Shown in pieces: positions 1 to 8,824 of a DNA stretch of 64,000 nt. How positions within the stretch are numbered: position 1 is the first letter of the stretch; each line of letters begins with the position of its first letter. Where the stretch lies: assembly GCA_024399035.1 (NCBI GenBank), contig JAKSID010000011.1, forward strand, positions 1-64,000, given 5' to 3'. This DNA comes from Fibrobacter sp. (GTDB lineage: Bacteria; Fibrobacterota; Fibrobacteria; Fibrobacterales; Fibrobacteraceae). A model generated the notes under the pieces. That model had not been told where the DNA came from and searched no databases. It was given only the letters and a program-made list of their open reading frames with translations. A program made the position numbers and the translations under genes.

Positions 1-19
1 CCAGAAGGCTTTACTTGAA

Positions 20-50
20 CACCCCAGCATAGCTGGGGGTTTTCATTTTA
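20..50 (+). terminator. Rho-independent terminator of a gene to the left of the window
   Basis: A 7-bp GC-rich stem (CCCCAGC / GCTGGGG) with a 3-nt loop is followed by a T-rich run on the plus strand. It must serve a plus-strand gene ending before position 1. Confidence 0.7.
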
Positions 51-54
51 TACA

Positions 55-92
55 ACAAAAAAACGACCGCTTTTTTAGCGGCCGTTTTTAAA
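55..92 (-). terminator. Terminator, probably bidirectional
   Basis: The stem AACGACCGC / GCGGCCGTT (one mismatch) has A- and T-runs on its two sides. Read on the minus strand it ends in a T-run and lies downstream of the receiver-like gene at 175-627. Confidence 0.7.
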
Positions 93-135
93 TCTTTTGA
101 AATGAACCCGAAATGCTCACTCCTAACCAGCGTTA

Positions 136-180
136 GCGTAAGCTGACCGGAGGTTCATAGCCCAACGAACGAGCTTACGC
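136..180. repeat. Inverted repeat at the end of the receiver-like gene
   Basis: A 9-bp perfect inverted repeat GCGTAAGCT / AGCTTACGC (136-144 and 172-180) encloses 27 nt. It overlaps the last codons of the minus-strand gene. The minus-strand text GGCTATGAACC resembles part of the repeat units near 27.7 kb, so this may be a remnant of that family; the similarity is weak. Confidence 0.35.
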
Positions 181-627
181 GTGTATTTGTGTATTAGCAC
201 GTTCCACGTCGAAAAGGCGACGGAGAAGTTCAGTGCGAGACGGATCGCGTTCTTCGGGCAAAGTCAGCGGAGCCATATTGATTGCCACCAGGATAGAACC
301 CGGGTAATTGTTGGCATTCTTGACGAATTCGCTGGCAGAAACGCCATCGGAGTAGAAATCCACCACGAAGGTATCCCAGTCGTCGTTTTCAAGCTGTTCC
401 TGAGCTTCGGCTTCGGTCTTGACTGCCTTGAAAGTAGCGCCAACCAGCAAGTCGGTAAGCACTTCGAGGCATGCTTCGCGGCGGCCATCGTCTTCTTCCC
501 AAACGAGAATACGGCGATCGCTATAGTCGCGAACTACCGGGGCGGAGCCTTCGGATTCTTCGTCGAAGAGAGCTTCGGCGGATTCGTCCATTTCTTCATC
601 ATCAAAATCATCAATATTCTTTGCCAT
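175..627 (-). CDS. Stand-alone receiver-like protein with acidic N-terminal tail
   Basis: A 150-residue protein. Residues 1 to about 35 are a highly acidic low-complexity tail. The rest has the pattern of a CheY-like receiver fold: RRILVWEEDD with an acidic pocket, then a candidate phospho-acceptor Asp in TFVVDFYSDG. The usual conserved Lys near the end is not obvious, so phosphorylation is uncertain. No output domain and no adjacent histidine kinase is seen. I chose the ATG at 627: a TATATTTG box ends 7 nt before it and the longer reading frame would run through that box. It could also be a non-phosphorylated receiver relative or an unrelated small fold. Confidence 0.6.
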   Translation of the reverse strand: MAKNIDDFDDEEMDESAEALFDEESEGSAPVVRDYSDRRILVWEEDDGRREACLEVLTDLLVGATFKAVKTEAEAQEQLENDDWDTFVVDFYSDGVSASEFVKNANNYPGSILVAINMAPLTLPEERDPSRTELLRRLFDVERANTQIHA

Positions 628-634
628 AGTGACC

Positions 635-642
635 CAAATATA
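635..642 (-). promoter_or_regulatory. TAnnTTTG-like promoter box
   Basis: The minus strand reads TATATTTG and then 7 nt to the ATG at 627. There is no Shine-Dalgarno sequence. It belongs to the recurrent box described in the findings. Confidence 0.5.
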
Positions 643-731
643 GTAAAACGCCCCCTGAAAACTTGCCATAATCTGCGTATTTTTCTAATTTTGCGCGCAA
701 AAATACAACAGTCTTTATAAAAGAAGGCCCT

Positions 732-2564
732 ATGGATCAATCTAAAATCAGAAACGTTGCCATTATCGCTCACGTTGACCACGGTAAAACCACCCTGGTG
801 GACCAGCTCCTCAAGCAGTGCGGAACTTTCCACGAAGGTGAAGAGGTCAACGAACGCGTGATGGACTCCGACAACCTGGAACGCGAACGCGGCATTACCA
901 TCCTTTCCAAGAACACCAACGTGATGTACAAGGGCTACCGCGTGAACATCGTGGATACCCCGGGGCATGCCGACTTCGGTGGCCAGGTGGAACGCGTTCT
1001 CGGTACCGTTGACGGTGTGATTCTGGTGGTGGACGCATTCGAAGGTCCTATGGCCCAGACTCGTTTCGTAACCCAGAAGGCTCTCCAGATGGGCCTTATT
1101 CCTATCGTCGTCGTGAACAAGATCGACCGTGACGGTTGTAACCCCCACGGCGCTCTGGACAAGGTCTTCGACCTGTTCTGCGAACTTGACGCTACTGAAG
1201 AACAGCTGGACTTCGACAAGGTGTTCGGTTCCGGCCGTCGCGGTATCTGCAAGGCAGAAATGGAAGATCCGGATGGCGATTTCTCCATCCTCATGGACAA
1301 GATTATCGAACGCATTCCGGCTCCCAAGGGCGATCCGAATGCCGAACCCCTCATGCAGATTACCTCTCTGGAATACTCCGGCTTCCTCGGTCGCTTGGCA
1401 GTGGGCCGCGTCCAGAACGGTCTGTTCAAGCCGGGTCTGACTGTTGCACAGTCCACTGTCGACGGCAAGTTCAAGAACGTCCGTCTCCAGAAGGTTCTCC
1501 GCTACGACGGTCTTTCTCCCCAGCCGGTTGAAGAAGCCGGTCCGGGCGACATTGTTCTTCTGGCAGGTTTCGACAACTTCGACATCGGCGATACCCTGTC
1601 CGATCCGAAGAATCCTGTGGAACTGCCCCGTATCCACATTGACCCGCCCACCATCTCCATGATGTTCACCGTGAACACCTCCCCCTTGGCAGGTAAGTAC
1701 GGTGGCAAGTTCATGACTGGTAACCAGCTCCAGGAACGTCTGGAACGCGCACACATGGCTGACCCCGCCCTCCTGGTGGAAAAGGCTGACGGTGCTTCCA
1801 ACTTCAAGGTTTCTGGCCGCGGCATTCTCCATCTGACCATTCTGGTGGAAAATATGCGTCGTGAACTCTATGAATTCACCATCGGTTCTCCCCAGGTGAT
1901 TTTCAAGAACGACGAAAACGGCAAGCTCCTGGAACCGGTCGAAGAATTCAAGGTCGAAGTACCTAACGAATTTAGCGGCGCCTGCATTCAGGAAATCCAG
2001 CAGCGTAAGGGCGAAATGACCAACATGACCACCGATGAAAACGATCGCGTCACCTTGGAATTCAACGTTCCTTCCCGCGGCCTCATCGGTATCCGTCCGA
2101 AACTCCTCTCCCTCTCCAAGGGTTACGCAGTTTCTCAGTCCATCTTCAAGGGTTACGAACCGTACAAGGGCGAAATTCCCGCCCGTATCAACGGCGTGCT
2201 CATTGCCAAGGAACCGGGCGAAGCAGCAAGCTATGCTCTTTCCAACCTGGAAGATCGCGGCTACCTCATCATCGGACCGGGTGCAGAAGTTTATCCGGGC
2301 ATGATCGTTGGTGAACACAACCGCGACGTGGATATTACCGTGAACGTTACCAAGGGTAAGCACCTTACCAACATGCGTTCCAAGTCCGCAGATGACATGA
2401 TCCAGCTGACTCCGTACCGCCGCCTGACTTTGGAAGAATGCGTTACCTTCATTAACGAAGACGAATGCATCGAAGTCACTCCGGAAGTGCTGCGCCTCCG
2501 CAAGACTGAGCTGGACCCCATCAGAAGAAAGCAGCTCTCCAAGAAGCCTGTAGAGGAAGATTAA
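732..2564 (+). CDS. typA: Ribosome-associated GTPase TypA/BipA
   Basis: 610 residues, the usual length of the family. It is a translational GTPase of the EF-G/LepA group that binds 70S ribosomes and helps large-subunit assembly and stress adaptation. Visible GTPase motifs are G1 AHVDHGKTT (13-21), G2 RGITI (53-57), G3 DTPGH (75-79) and G4 NKID (129-132). They are followed by the beta-barrel domain, EF-G-like domains III and V, and the TypA-specific C-terminal domain. The start is supported by AAGAAGG about 6 nt upstream of the ATG. The gene is monocistronic, with a terminator right after it. Confidence 0.97.
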   Translation: MDQSKIRNVAIIAHVDHGKTTLVDQLLKQCGTFHEGEEVNERVMDSDNLERERGITILSKNTNVMYKGYRVNIVDTPGHADFGGQVERVLGTVDGVILVVDAFEGPMAQTRFVTQKALQMGLIPIVVVNKIDRDGCNPHGALDKVFDLFCELDATEEQLDFDKVFGSGRRGICKAEMEDPDGDFSILMDKIIERIPAPKGDPNAEPLMQITSLEYSGFLGRLAVGRVQNGLFKPGLTVAQSTVDGKFKNVRLQKVLRYDGLSPQPVEEAGPGDIVLLAGFDNFDIGDTLSDPKNPVELPRIHIDPPTISMMFTVNTSPLAGKYGGKFMTGNQLQERLERAHMADPALLVEKADGASNFKVSGRGILHLTILVENMRRELYEFTIGSPQVIFKNDENGKLLEPVEEFKVEVPNEFSGACIQEIQQRKGEMTNMTTDENDRVTLEFNVPSRGLIGIRPKLLSLSKGYAVSQSIFKGYEPYKGEIPARINGVLIAKEPGEAASYALSNLEDRGYLIIGPGAEVYPGMIVGEHNRDVDITVNVTKGKHLTNMRSKSADDMIQLTPYRRLTLEECVTFINEDECIEVTPEVLRLRKTELDPIRRKQLSKKPVEED

Positions 2565-2604
2565 TTTGGATAGCGCGGTTTGTCGCGCAACCGGTTAATT
2601 CAAA

Positions 2605-2636
2605 AAGGCCCGCTTTAAAAGCGGGTCTTTTTTTGA
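2605..2636. terminator. Bidirectional terminator between typA and the FISUMP gene
   Basis: The stem GGCCCGC / GCGGGTC encloses a 7-nt loop and is flanked by an A-run and a T-run. It can stop typA on the plus strand and the convergent gene at 2660-3298 on the minus strand. Confidence 0.8.
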
Positions 2637-2659
2637 TCATAAATCAAACTTTCGCGGAA

Positions 2660-3298
2660 CTACTTATTCCTAACGCATCTGACTGAAAAGCCGAAATCCT
2701 TGGGCTTGGCCATGTAACCGAAGGCCATGGATTTGGAGGTCAGGTACCACACTCGGGCGCTGCCCTGGGCAATGCCTTCGGAGGTGTCGTCGGAACTCCA
2801 AAAGAAAGCGAACTTCGCCGCATTGCCGTAGGTTTCGTCGTCAAAGCGATTGCCCGCCGGCATAGCGCTAAACTTAAGCGTGTCGTTTCCGTTGACGTCG
2901 CCGTTCCAGCCGTAGTCCGTCTTCAGTAGGTAACCGGCGTTGAAGTCGGCGCCGGCGGCAGTCCAGAGGCTTTCAAAGTCCTGATGAGTAGGCAGACGGA
3001 ATCCAGTAGGGCACGCACCTTTGGCAGCGTTCCAAGTGTACAAGCGGCCATAAGCCATACAAAATTCTTCATCATCCTTATAGCAGTAGCTACCTTCGGA
3101 TTGATAATTCAGGTTGTCCGCCATCCATTCCAAGTCGGCAATGGTAACGGTACGATACTTCTGCTTGTCGCGGGTATCCACCAGCTGGTTCGGCTTTGCT
3201 TTAGAAGCAGCGGATTTTGCCTTCGTAGTTTTTTTTGCAGCGCAGGCAGGCACAGCAAGCAGCAGCGACAACAGGAGAAGAGGAATAAGACGCATCAT
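2660..3298 (-). CDS. Exported FISUMP-domain protein
   Basis: About 212 residues. The N-terminus is a strong export signal (hydrophobic Leu-rich core) ending in VPACAA; VPAC could be a lipobox, so it may be a lipoprotein. A short basic Lys/Ala linker follows, then the Fib_succ_major (FISUMP) domain: a DLEWMADNLNY start, a paired-Cys region, GACPTGFRLPTHQDFESL, an aromatic FWSS motif and the ending FSVRCVRN. This domain is abundant in Fibrobacter surface proteins; its function is unknown. The start is at the ATG-ATG pair (3298/3295). A TATATTTTG box ends 6 nt before it, and no ribosome site is visible. Confidence 0.85.
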   Translation of the reverse strand: MMRLIPLLLLSLLLAVPACAAKKTTKAKSAASKAKPNQLVDTRDKQKYRTVTIADLEWMADNLNYQSEGSYCYKDDEEFCMAYGRLYTWNAAKGACPTGFRLPTHQDFESLWTAAGADFNAGYLLKTDYGWNGDVNGNDTLKFSAMPAGNRFDDETYGNAAKFAFFWSSDDTSEGIAQGSARVWYLTSKSMAFGYMAKPKDFGFSVRCVRNK

Positions 3299-3304
3299 AG
3301 TTTG

Positions 3305-3313
3305 CAAAATATA
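3305..3313 (-). promoter_or_regulatory. TAnnTTTG-like promoter box
   Basis: The minus strand reads TATATTTTG, ending 6 nt before the ATG at 3298. Confidence 0.45.
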
Positions 3314-3340
3314 GTGTTTACGAAGGTTCGATTTCGGAGG

Positions 3341-4249
3341 TTACCGCGCCATGGGGCAATTACAGCACTGCGCCTCGGCCGCTCCCGCATTTCCAAAACG
3401 TCTTTCCGGATTAGGGCAATGCTGCTCCGAGCCATCGGGCAAAATCCAGATTTCATCGTCAAAGCCACAGCGAGAGGCGGCGCGGTATTCACAGCGAAAG
3501 GCCGCGCGATCAACACCGTCGGAGCCCCGCTCAAAGAACAAGTTTCCTTCGTGCTTGATTCCAGCGCCCAGCGCAGCAAATCCTTTCACATAATCGCGAA
3601 TCTCGGCAACACGTTCCGTATGCAAGGCGAATCGTTCCACAAGTTCCTTGGGAGCAGTACTCAGGAACACCACCGTATTCCACTTGATGCGATTAATACC
3701 CTTGGCGCTAGCCCAGGCTATAAGCTCGGGGATAATCATCAAGTTTTCCTTGTGGAGCGTCACCTGCAGCGACACGGAGGCGGCACTTTCCAACGAGGCG
3801 CTTTCCAACGCGGCTTCTACAACAGCGCCACGCACTTCCAAAAGATGTTCCACGTTCTTTTTCCAGTCCGAGAACCCTTCAGAAGCCAAGCTGCTGATCT
3901 TTATGTCGCTGCAACATTCCAGCAACTTTTTCACTCCATCGGCCGTTCCCCAAAAGCCGGGAAACGTTCCGTTGGTGGTCAAATTAACCTTCACGCCTAA
4001 GGACTTACACAAGTCCAACAAATCGTTGAAATGGGAATAAAGCAAAGGCTCGCCCATGGTGCTGGGGATTACCTCGCGCAACTCCGAACCCGCGGGGTTT
4101 TCAATAGCTGCAAACTTCTCCACCGCAGCCTTGGCCACATCCCAACTCATCTCCCCCATGCCAAATTCAAAGCCTCTCTGGTTCAAAAAGCAGAGAGGGC
4201 AATGAAGATTGCAAACATCAGGGTTTGTGAGAAGCGTAATGCGGCGCAT
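3341..4249 (-). CDS. Radical SAM protein with SPASM-like C-terminus
   Basis: 302 residues. The radical SAM cluster motif is CxxxCxxC (C13, C17, C20 in DVCNLHCPLC), which binds a 4Fe-4S cluster and S-adenosylmethionine. The family signature STMGEPLLY and the strand LTTNGTFPG follow. The last about 50 residues contain more cysteines (RCEYRA, RCGFDD, HCPNPERR, CCNCP), as in SPASM or Twitch domains that hold auxiliary clusters in peptide-modifying or anaerobic-maturase enzymes. No precursor peptide gene is recognisable beside it; the neighbour upstream is a thioredoxin-reductase-like flavoprotein on the same strand, 46 bp away. The substrate is unknown. Confidence 0.85.
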   Translation of the reverse strand: MRRITLLTNPDVCNLHCPLCFLNQRGFEFGMGEMSWDVAKAAVEKFAAIENPAGSELREVIPSTMGEPLLYSHFNDLLDLCKSLGVKVNLTTNGTFPGFWGTADGVKKLLECCSDIKISSLASEGFSDWKKNVEHLLEVRGAVVEAALESASLESAASVSLQVTLHKENLMIIPELIAWASAKGINRIKWNTVVFLSTAPKELVERFALHTERVAEIRDYVKGFAALGAGIKHEGNLFFERGSDGVDRAAFRCEYRAASRCGFDDEIWILPDGSEQHCPNPERRFGNAGAAEAQCCNCPMAR

Positions 4250-4295
4250 TTAGTTTGTACAAAACGGCGAATTTTCCAACGCAGTTCAAAGCAAT

Positions 4296-5159
4296 CTAGC
4301 GATTTTCACGCAGGTACTTGATAGCGGCAAGAGCAGCGCGAGCGCCTTCGCCTACAGCCACAGAAACCTGGAGGATTCCGCCAGTGCAGTCGCCAGCAGC
4401 ATAGAGCCCAGGAATGGTAGACATCAAGTCCGCATCCAGCACAAGCTTGCCCTGATCAAATGCCGCACCAGCCTTCAAAGCCAAGTCCGTAGCATTGGCA
4501 CTGCCAAGAGCCACAAACAAGCCGTCAAATTCCCCTACAGATTCATCATCAAAGCGAACGCCCTTAAAGGCGCCCTCGCCCACCAAGCCTTTCAACTTGC
4601 GGGTTTCAACCTTGATGGTTTCAGGGAATTCCGCAGTCAGCGGTTCGCCGTTGGTAAGCAAGGTCACGCTAGATGCAACCTGCAAAAGTTCGGTAGCTTC
4701 GTGCAGCGCATACTCCCCGGAACCAAGGACAGCCACATTCTTCTGGCGGTAGAAGAATGCATCGCAAACAGCGCAGTAGCTCACGCCATGGCCTTCCATT
4801 TCTGCCATGCCAGCCAAAGGCTGTTTCTTACGGGCAGAACCGGTCGCCATAATGCAAACCTTACCGTGGTATTCACCTTTAAGACCTGTAGCAACGAATT
4901 CTGTTCCATTGAACATCAAGTCCGTAATTTCATCGTCAGCAATTTTTGCGCCCAATGCCAAAGCCTGCTTCTTGCCCACTTCTACAAGTTCAGGGCCTGT
5001 CAAAGGCTTTTCCAGTCCGTAGTAGTTTTCAATCAAGTGAGCCTTCTGCAAAGCACCACTATCCTTGCCAACCAACTGGACATCAAGGTTTGAACGCAAT
5101 CCGTACAAGGCAGCCGATACACCGGCCGGGCCATAACCTAAAATCAACATATCTGACAT
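4296..5159 (-). CDS. Thioredoxin-reductase-like NAD(P)/FAD oxidoreductase
   Basis: 287 residues, slightly shorter than TrxB (about 310). FAD motif GYGPAG (8-13), the redox-active disulfide CAVC (129-132), a second dinucleotide motif GSGEYA (146-151) and the C-terminal AGDCTGG are all present. It should pass electrons from NAD(P)H to thioredoxin or a related carrier. In the NADP loop the usual HRR-type motif is absent after the GSGEYA strand (the sequence continues VTLLTNGEP), so the electron donor may not be NADPH. A TATCTTTG box and a GAGG ribosome site precede the ATG. The radical SAM gene lies directly downstream. Confidence 0.85.
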   Translation of the reverse strand: MSDMLILGYGPAGVSAALYGLRSNLDVQLVGKDSGALQKAHLIENYYGLEKPLTGPELVEVGKKQALALGAKIADDEITDLMFNGTEFVATGLKGEYHGKVCIMATGSARKKQPLAGMAEMEGHGVSYCAVCDAFFYRQKNVAVLGSGEYALHEATELLQVASSVTLLTNGEPLTAEFPETIKVETRKLKGLVGEGAFKGVRFDDESVGEFDGLFVALGSANATDLALKAGAAFDQGKLVLDADLMSTIPGLYAAGDCTGGILQVSVAVGEGARAALAAIKYLRENR

Positions 5160-5173
5160 ATTTTACCTCGTCA

Positions 5174-5199
5174 CAAAGATACGAATTTATTTATCTTAA
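5174..5199. promoter_or_regulatory. Divergent promoter boxes for the flavoprotein and the GH8 gene
   Basis: The minus strand has TATCTTTG (5174-5181), 14 nt before the ATG at 5159. The plus strand has TATCTTAA (5192-5199), upstream of the ATG at 5239. They are only 10 bp apart. Confidence 0.45.
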
Positions 5200-5238
5200 C
5201 AGTAAGGATAATTGGGCATTGATAAAGGAAGATCTTTG

Positions 5239-6351
5239 ATGGAACGTTATAAACCAAGAGATATGTTCGTGGAGGCGGGCTACGGTCCAAATTTTGCGAA
5301 CCAGCTTATACAAAATGCCTATAGCAAACTTTTTGAAGGCGACCCTATTGACGAACGAGTTTGCTTCGACGCTTCCGACGACATGTCCTACATCGTAGAC
5401 ATTGGTCACGACGATATCCGTTCCGAGGGCATGAGCTACGGCATGTATATCTGCGCCCTCACCAACCACGAAAAGCAATTCGACAAGCTTTGGAATTTTA
5501 CCAAGCGATACCTGCGCAACAACAACGGACCTCACGAAGGTTATTTTTCTTGGCAAGTTTCCACCACTGATTTTTCTATGATGGATCCGGGCTCCGCACC
5601 CGATGGTGAAGAATATTTCGCCATGGCACTTTTGATTGCTGCCGAACGTTTCAACCGTCCCGACCTTAAACAGGAAGCCGTTGATCTCATCAATTGGCTG
5701 CGCCTTAAACCGGACAATGGCGAAGTGCGCCCCATTATTGATCCGGAACGTCGCATGATCCGTTTTTCCCCTGTTACGGGCAATGACTTTACGGACCCCA
5801 GCTACCATACCATCGCTTTCTACCGTGCCTTTGCAGAAGCCACAGGCGACGACACCTGGCTTGCCATCGCAGACAAGAGCATTGAATACCTCCATAAGGC
5901 AGCTCATTTCGAAACAGGCCTTTGCTCCGAATATTCTGAATTTGACGGAACCCCCAGGGCCACCCCATGGTACCCCGAAAGCAATTGCTTTAGCGGCGAC
6001 GCATGGCGCGTTGCATTGAACCTGAGTCTGGACTACGCCCTGTTCCGCGGAAGCGAAAAGGAAAAGGACATCTGCGAGAGGATTCTGTTCTTCTTTGAAA
6101 GCCGTAGACCTTATCTGGCAGACTATGCCGTCGATGGCGGAGAATTCCCCCGTCAGGGCCGTGCCGCCACTCCGGGGCTCATTGCAATGAACGCAGCAGC
6201 CACACAGGTTCTTAGCTCCGAAGACGCGCTGCTTAAGCCATTTGTCAAAGACCTTGCAGCACTCTCCGTACCGTGCCGTTTCTGGCGCTACTACGACGGA
6301 ATGTTGTATATGATTGGTTTGCTTGCAACCGCAGGCAAGATTTACTTCTAA
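5239..6351 (+). CDS. GH8 reducing-end xylose-releasing exo-oligoxylanase (Rex-like)
   Basis: 370 residues from the ATG at 5239, which has AAGGAAG 8 nt upstream; an upstream in-frame TTG is less likely. It is a close family match to GH8 Rex enzymes (EC 3.2.1.156), which remove the reducing-end xylose from xylo-oligosaccharides. RSEGMSYGM carries the general acid E63. HEGYFSW, APDGEEYFA and DPSYHTIAFY line the glycan groove, and FSGDAWR supplies the likely base D254. There is no signal peptide, so it acts in the cytoplasm on imported oligosaccharides. It lies 15 bp before a FISUMP lipoprotein gene and is probably co-transcribed with it. Confidence 0.88.
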   Translation: MERYKPRDMFVEAGYGPNFANQLIQNAYSKLFEGDPIDERVCFDASDDMSYIVDIGHDDIRSEGMSYGMYICALTNHEKQFDKLWNFTKRYLRNNNGPHEGYFSWQVSTTDFSMMDPGSAPDGEEYFAMALLIAAERFNRPDLKQEAVDLINWLRLKPDNGEVRPIIDPERRMIRFSPVTGNDFTDPSYHTIAFYRAFAEATGDDTWLAIADKSIEYLHKAAHFETGLCSEYSEFDGTPRATPWYPESNCFSGDAWRVALNLSLDYALFRGSEKEKDICERILFFFESRRPYLADYAVDGGEFPRQGRAATPGLIAMNAAATQVLSSEDALLKPFVKDLAALSVPCRFWRYYDGMLYMIGLLATAGKIYF

Positions 6352-6366
6352 AAAAGGGAATCGAGG

Positions 6367-7299
6367 ATGAACAAGATTAAATGGATGCCCGCAGCCCTCG
6401 CTGGTTGCCTTCTGGCAATCTCCACCATGACCGGTTGCGAAGATGTGCGTACCGAAACATATCCCAACGGCAAGATCCGTTCCGAAGCCACTTACGTGGA
6501 CGACAAGAAACAGGGCCCGGAAAAGGAATACTACGAGAACGGCAACCTGAAGCGCGAAGCAAACTACGACAAAGACCGTCGTCAGGGTGTTTCCAAGGAA
6601 TACTACGAAGACGGTACCCTGCAGGCGGAATACAACTACGCCGACGGTTATATCGAGGGCTTGGTTACCCGCTACCACAAGAATGGCAAAATGGCCTCCA
6701 AGGCAAACTACAAGCAGAACAAGCAGATCGAATTCGGCGAATACTTCGGCGAAGACGGCGAGCCCGCCACCAGCGGTAGCTACAAGGATCCTCGCGACGG
6801 TTATTCCTACGAATGGATCCGCATCGGCACACAGCTCTGGACCGCAGAAAACATGAACTACGCCACCGCAAGCGGAGCCCTTTGCGCCCAGTGCAATCAC
6901 TGGGGCCGCCTCTACGATTTTGAAAATGCACAGAAGGCTTGCCTTGAAGGTTTCCACATGCCTAGCAAGGAAGAATGGCAGACTTTGATCACATTCGCAA
7001 GCGCCAACAACAAGCCTGGCGTCGCATTGAAGGCAGGCTACGGCTGGGATCCTCTGAAGGGTACCGCCATCTACGGCAACGGCAAGGACGAATACGGCTT
7101 TGGCGCAAAGGCTGGTGGCGGCCACTTCGCCAAGAGCGACGTCCCCCTGAAGGAACGCAAGTTCGAGGGCGCCGGCCAGAAAGCCTACTTCTGGGTTAGC
7201 AACGGCGAAGTACTAACGTTCTATCACGACAAGGACATCGCCAAGTTCGAGAAGTTCAAGCCCGAACACGCAGCAAGCCTCCGCTGCCTCAAGGACTAG
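6367..7299 (+). CDS. Lipoprotein with YwqK/MORN-like repeats and a FISUMP domain
   Basis: 310 residues. The signal peptide ends in TMTGC (Cys24), consistent with a lipobox. Residues about 30-135 hold four to five copies of a roughly 24-residue repeat of the MORN_2/YwqK type (EYYENGNLKREANY, EYYEDGTLQAEYNY, RYHKNGKMASKANY). From about 145 onward there is a FISUMP domain (RIGTQLWTAENMNY, FHMPSKEEWQTL, AYFWVSNGE, ending ASLRCLKD). It is probably displayed on the envelope; the repeats suggest binding. An AAGGGA ribosome site precedes the ATG. It is the second gene of the GH8 operon. Confidence 0.85.
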   Translation: MNKIKWMPAALAGCLLAISTMTGCEDVRTETYPNGKIRSEATYVDDKKQGPEKEYYENGNLKREANYDKDRRQGVSKEYYEDGTLQAEYNYADGYIEGLVTRYHKNGKMASKANYKQNKQIEFGEYFGEDGEPATSGSYKDPRDGYSYEWIRIGTQLWTAENMNYATASGALCAQCNHWGRLYDFENAQKACLEGFHMPSKEEWQTLITFASANNKPGVALKAGYGWDPLKGTAIYGNGKDEYGFGAKAGGGHFAKSDVPLKERKFEGAGQKAYFWVSNGEVLTFYHDKDIAKFEKFKPEHAASLRCLKD

Positions 7300-7366
7300 G
7301 TTGAGGCACCAGGTCCGAGGTTCCAGGCTTCAGATTTGTACTTACGGCAACTTTGCAAAAAGATAA

Positions 7367-7398
7367 GCTCCCAGAAAAATTCCTGGGAGCCTTTTTAT
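7367..7398 (+). terminator. Terminator of the GH8-FISUMP operon
   Basis: A perfect 8-bp stem GCTCCCAG / CTGGGAGC is followed by CTTTTTATTT. Confidence 0.85.
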
Positions 7399-7403
7399 TT
7401 ACA

Positions 7404-7495
7404 GACGAACGGCAAAAAATAACCCGAAAGTACGCACTGTCCTCCAGACGGTATTTTTTGCGAACGCAGGTTCTTTACCTGACGAACGACAAAAA
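7404..7495 (+). repeat. Short direct repeat between convergent genes
   Basis: GACGAACGGCAAAAA (7404-7418) recurs as GACGAACGACAAAAA (7481-7495). The sequence between them contains no gene I can support. Confidence 0.5.
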
Positions 7496-7505
7496 TTACA
7501 CTTTA

Positions 7506-8723
7506 TTAGGTCGTGTACTCTGCATTAATTTTGACGTAGTCATAGCTCAAGTCGCAAGTGAATGCGCTAGCGCTTGCATGACCAATGTTCAGCACCAAGG
7601 TAACCTTGTATTCGCGCTGACGGACAACAGCGTGGAGAGCATCCATCTGTTCCTTGGAAAGCTGCACCGGACGGCCGCCTTCAAGAACCTGAACGTCGCC
7701 AAAGAAAAGGTCGGTGTGTTCAGCAACCATGTTGCAGCCGCTGGAACCAGCGGAGCTCAGGATACGGCCCCAGTTGGGGTCTTCGCCGAACATGGCGCAC
7801 TTGGCCAAGTTACTGGTACCAATGAAACGAGCCATTTTCAAAGCTTCTTCGTGGGATTCAGCCTTTTCGATGCGGAGTTCGATAAGCTTAGTAGCACCTT
7901 CACCGTCGCGGACGATGTCCTTAGCCAGGCTCTGCATAATCATAGTGAGAGCTGCGCGGAATTCACCCTGTTCAGACAAAGTAAGGTCTTCGTACTTGAT
8001 GCCGCTCATGCCGTTAGCAAGGAGAATGCAAGTATCGTTAGTGCTGGTGTCACCGTCAACGGTAATTGCGTTGAAGGAGTCTGCGATGTTGGCACGGAAT
8101 TCAGCAAAGAAATCGATAGGCAAAGCCAAGTCGGTGGTGATGAATGCCAGCATGGTAGCCATGTTGGGGTGAATCATGCCACTACCCTTGCAAGCGCCAC
8201 CAACAGTCACCACACCCTTTTCGGTCTGGATTTCAACAGCATGGGACTTGAGAGCAAGGTCGGTGGTAAGAATGGCGCGGCCGAATTCTTCGGATGCATC
8301 TGCGTGGAGCTTTTCCACCAGCTTAGGAATACCGGCTTCAATCTTATCCATAGGCATCAGATGACCGATAACACCAGTGCTGCAAACTAAGGCGCTCTTC
8401 GGAGTAAGGCCGAGAGCTTCTTCGGTAAGGGTTGCCATACGTTCGGCATCCTTGTAACCCTGTTCGCCGGTACAAGCATTTGCATTACCGCTGTTCACGA
8501 TAACAGCAGAAGCAAAGTGAGCATGTTCCAAGGCAGCTTTGTCGTAAAGGACCGGAGCGGCCTTGACCTTGTTAGTGGTAAAAACGGCGAAGCAACGAGC
8601 AGCCTTTTCGCTCTTCAAGAGAGCCATATCAGCGTTGCCGCTGGCCTTGATACCGGCGCAAATGCCGGCTGCGGTAAAGCCCTTGGGAGAGCAGACGCCG
8701 CCTTTTTCCAACACAGTATACAT
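7506..8723 (-). CDS. argJ: Bifunctional ornithine acetyltransferase / N-acetylglutamate synthase ArgJ
   Basis: 405 residues. It transfers the acetyl group from N-acetylornithine to glutamate in the cyclic arginine pathway, and bifunctional forms also use acetyl-CoA. The family hallmark is self-cleavage before a Thr, seen here as A189/T190 in HPNMATMLAF. Also visible are NSGNANACTG and the oxyanion-hole region STGVIG (115-120). The N-terminal GVCSPKGFTAAGICAGIK segment is typical. The start is backed by GGAGAT just upstream of the ATG, and an A/T-rich TATAATTTA box lies further up. No other arg gene is present in the window. Confidence 0.96.
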   Translation of the reverse strand: MYTVLEKGGVCSPKGFTAAGICAGIKASGNADMALLKSEKAARCFAVFTTNKVKAAPVLYDKAALEHAHFASAVIVNSGNANACTGEQGYKDAERMATLTEEALGLTPKSALVCSTGVIGHLMPMDKIEAGIPKLVEKLHADASEEFGRAILTTDLALKSHAVEIQTEKGVVTVGGACKGSGMIHPNMATMLAFITTDLALPIDFFAEFRANIADSFNAITVDGDTSTNDTCILLANGMSGIKYEDLTLSEQGEFRAALTMIMQSLAKDIVRDGEGATKLIELRIEKAESHEEALKMARFIGTSNLAKCAMFGEDPNWGRILSSAGSSGCNMVAEHTDLFFGDVQVLEGGRPVQLSKEQMDALHAVVRQREYKVTLVLNIGHASASAFTCDLSYDYVKINAEYTT

Positions 8724-8824
8724 AGTATCTCCTATTGATTTTTACGCACTAAATTATAACAAAAAAAGAGGGAAAGCCCAACAATTCCTTGTTTCGCCCA
8801 CTAAAAAAATTCTAACTTAAGGTC

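Noticed and set aside
534..2363. A 609-codon minus-strand reading frame opposite typA
   Set aside because: It is antisense to a complete, highly conserved GTPase; the long frame comes from codon bias, and its product has no recognisable motif.
4296..5159. Calling the flavoprotein simply TrxB
   Set aside because: The CxxC and FAD motifs fit, but the NADPH-specific HRR-type motif is not seen, so the carrier and donor remain open.
5191..7125. A 644-codon minus-strand frame opposite the GH8 and FISUMP genes
   Set aside because: It spans two unrelated plus-strand genes that have ribosome sites and family motifs; its translation is low-complexity without domains.
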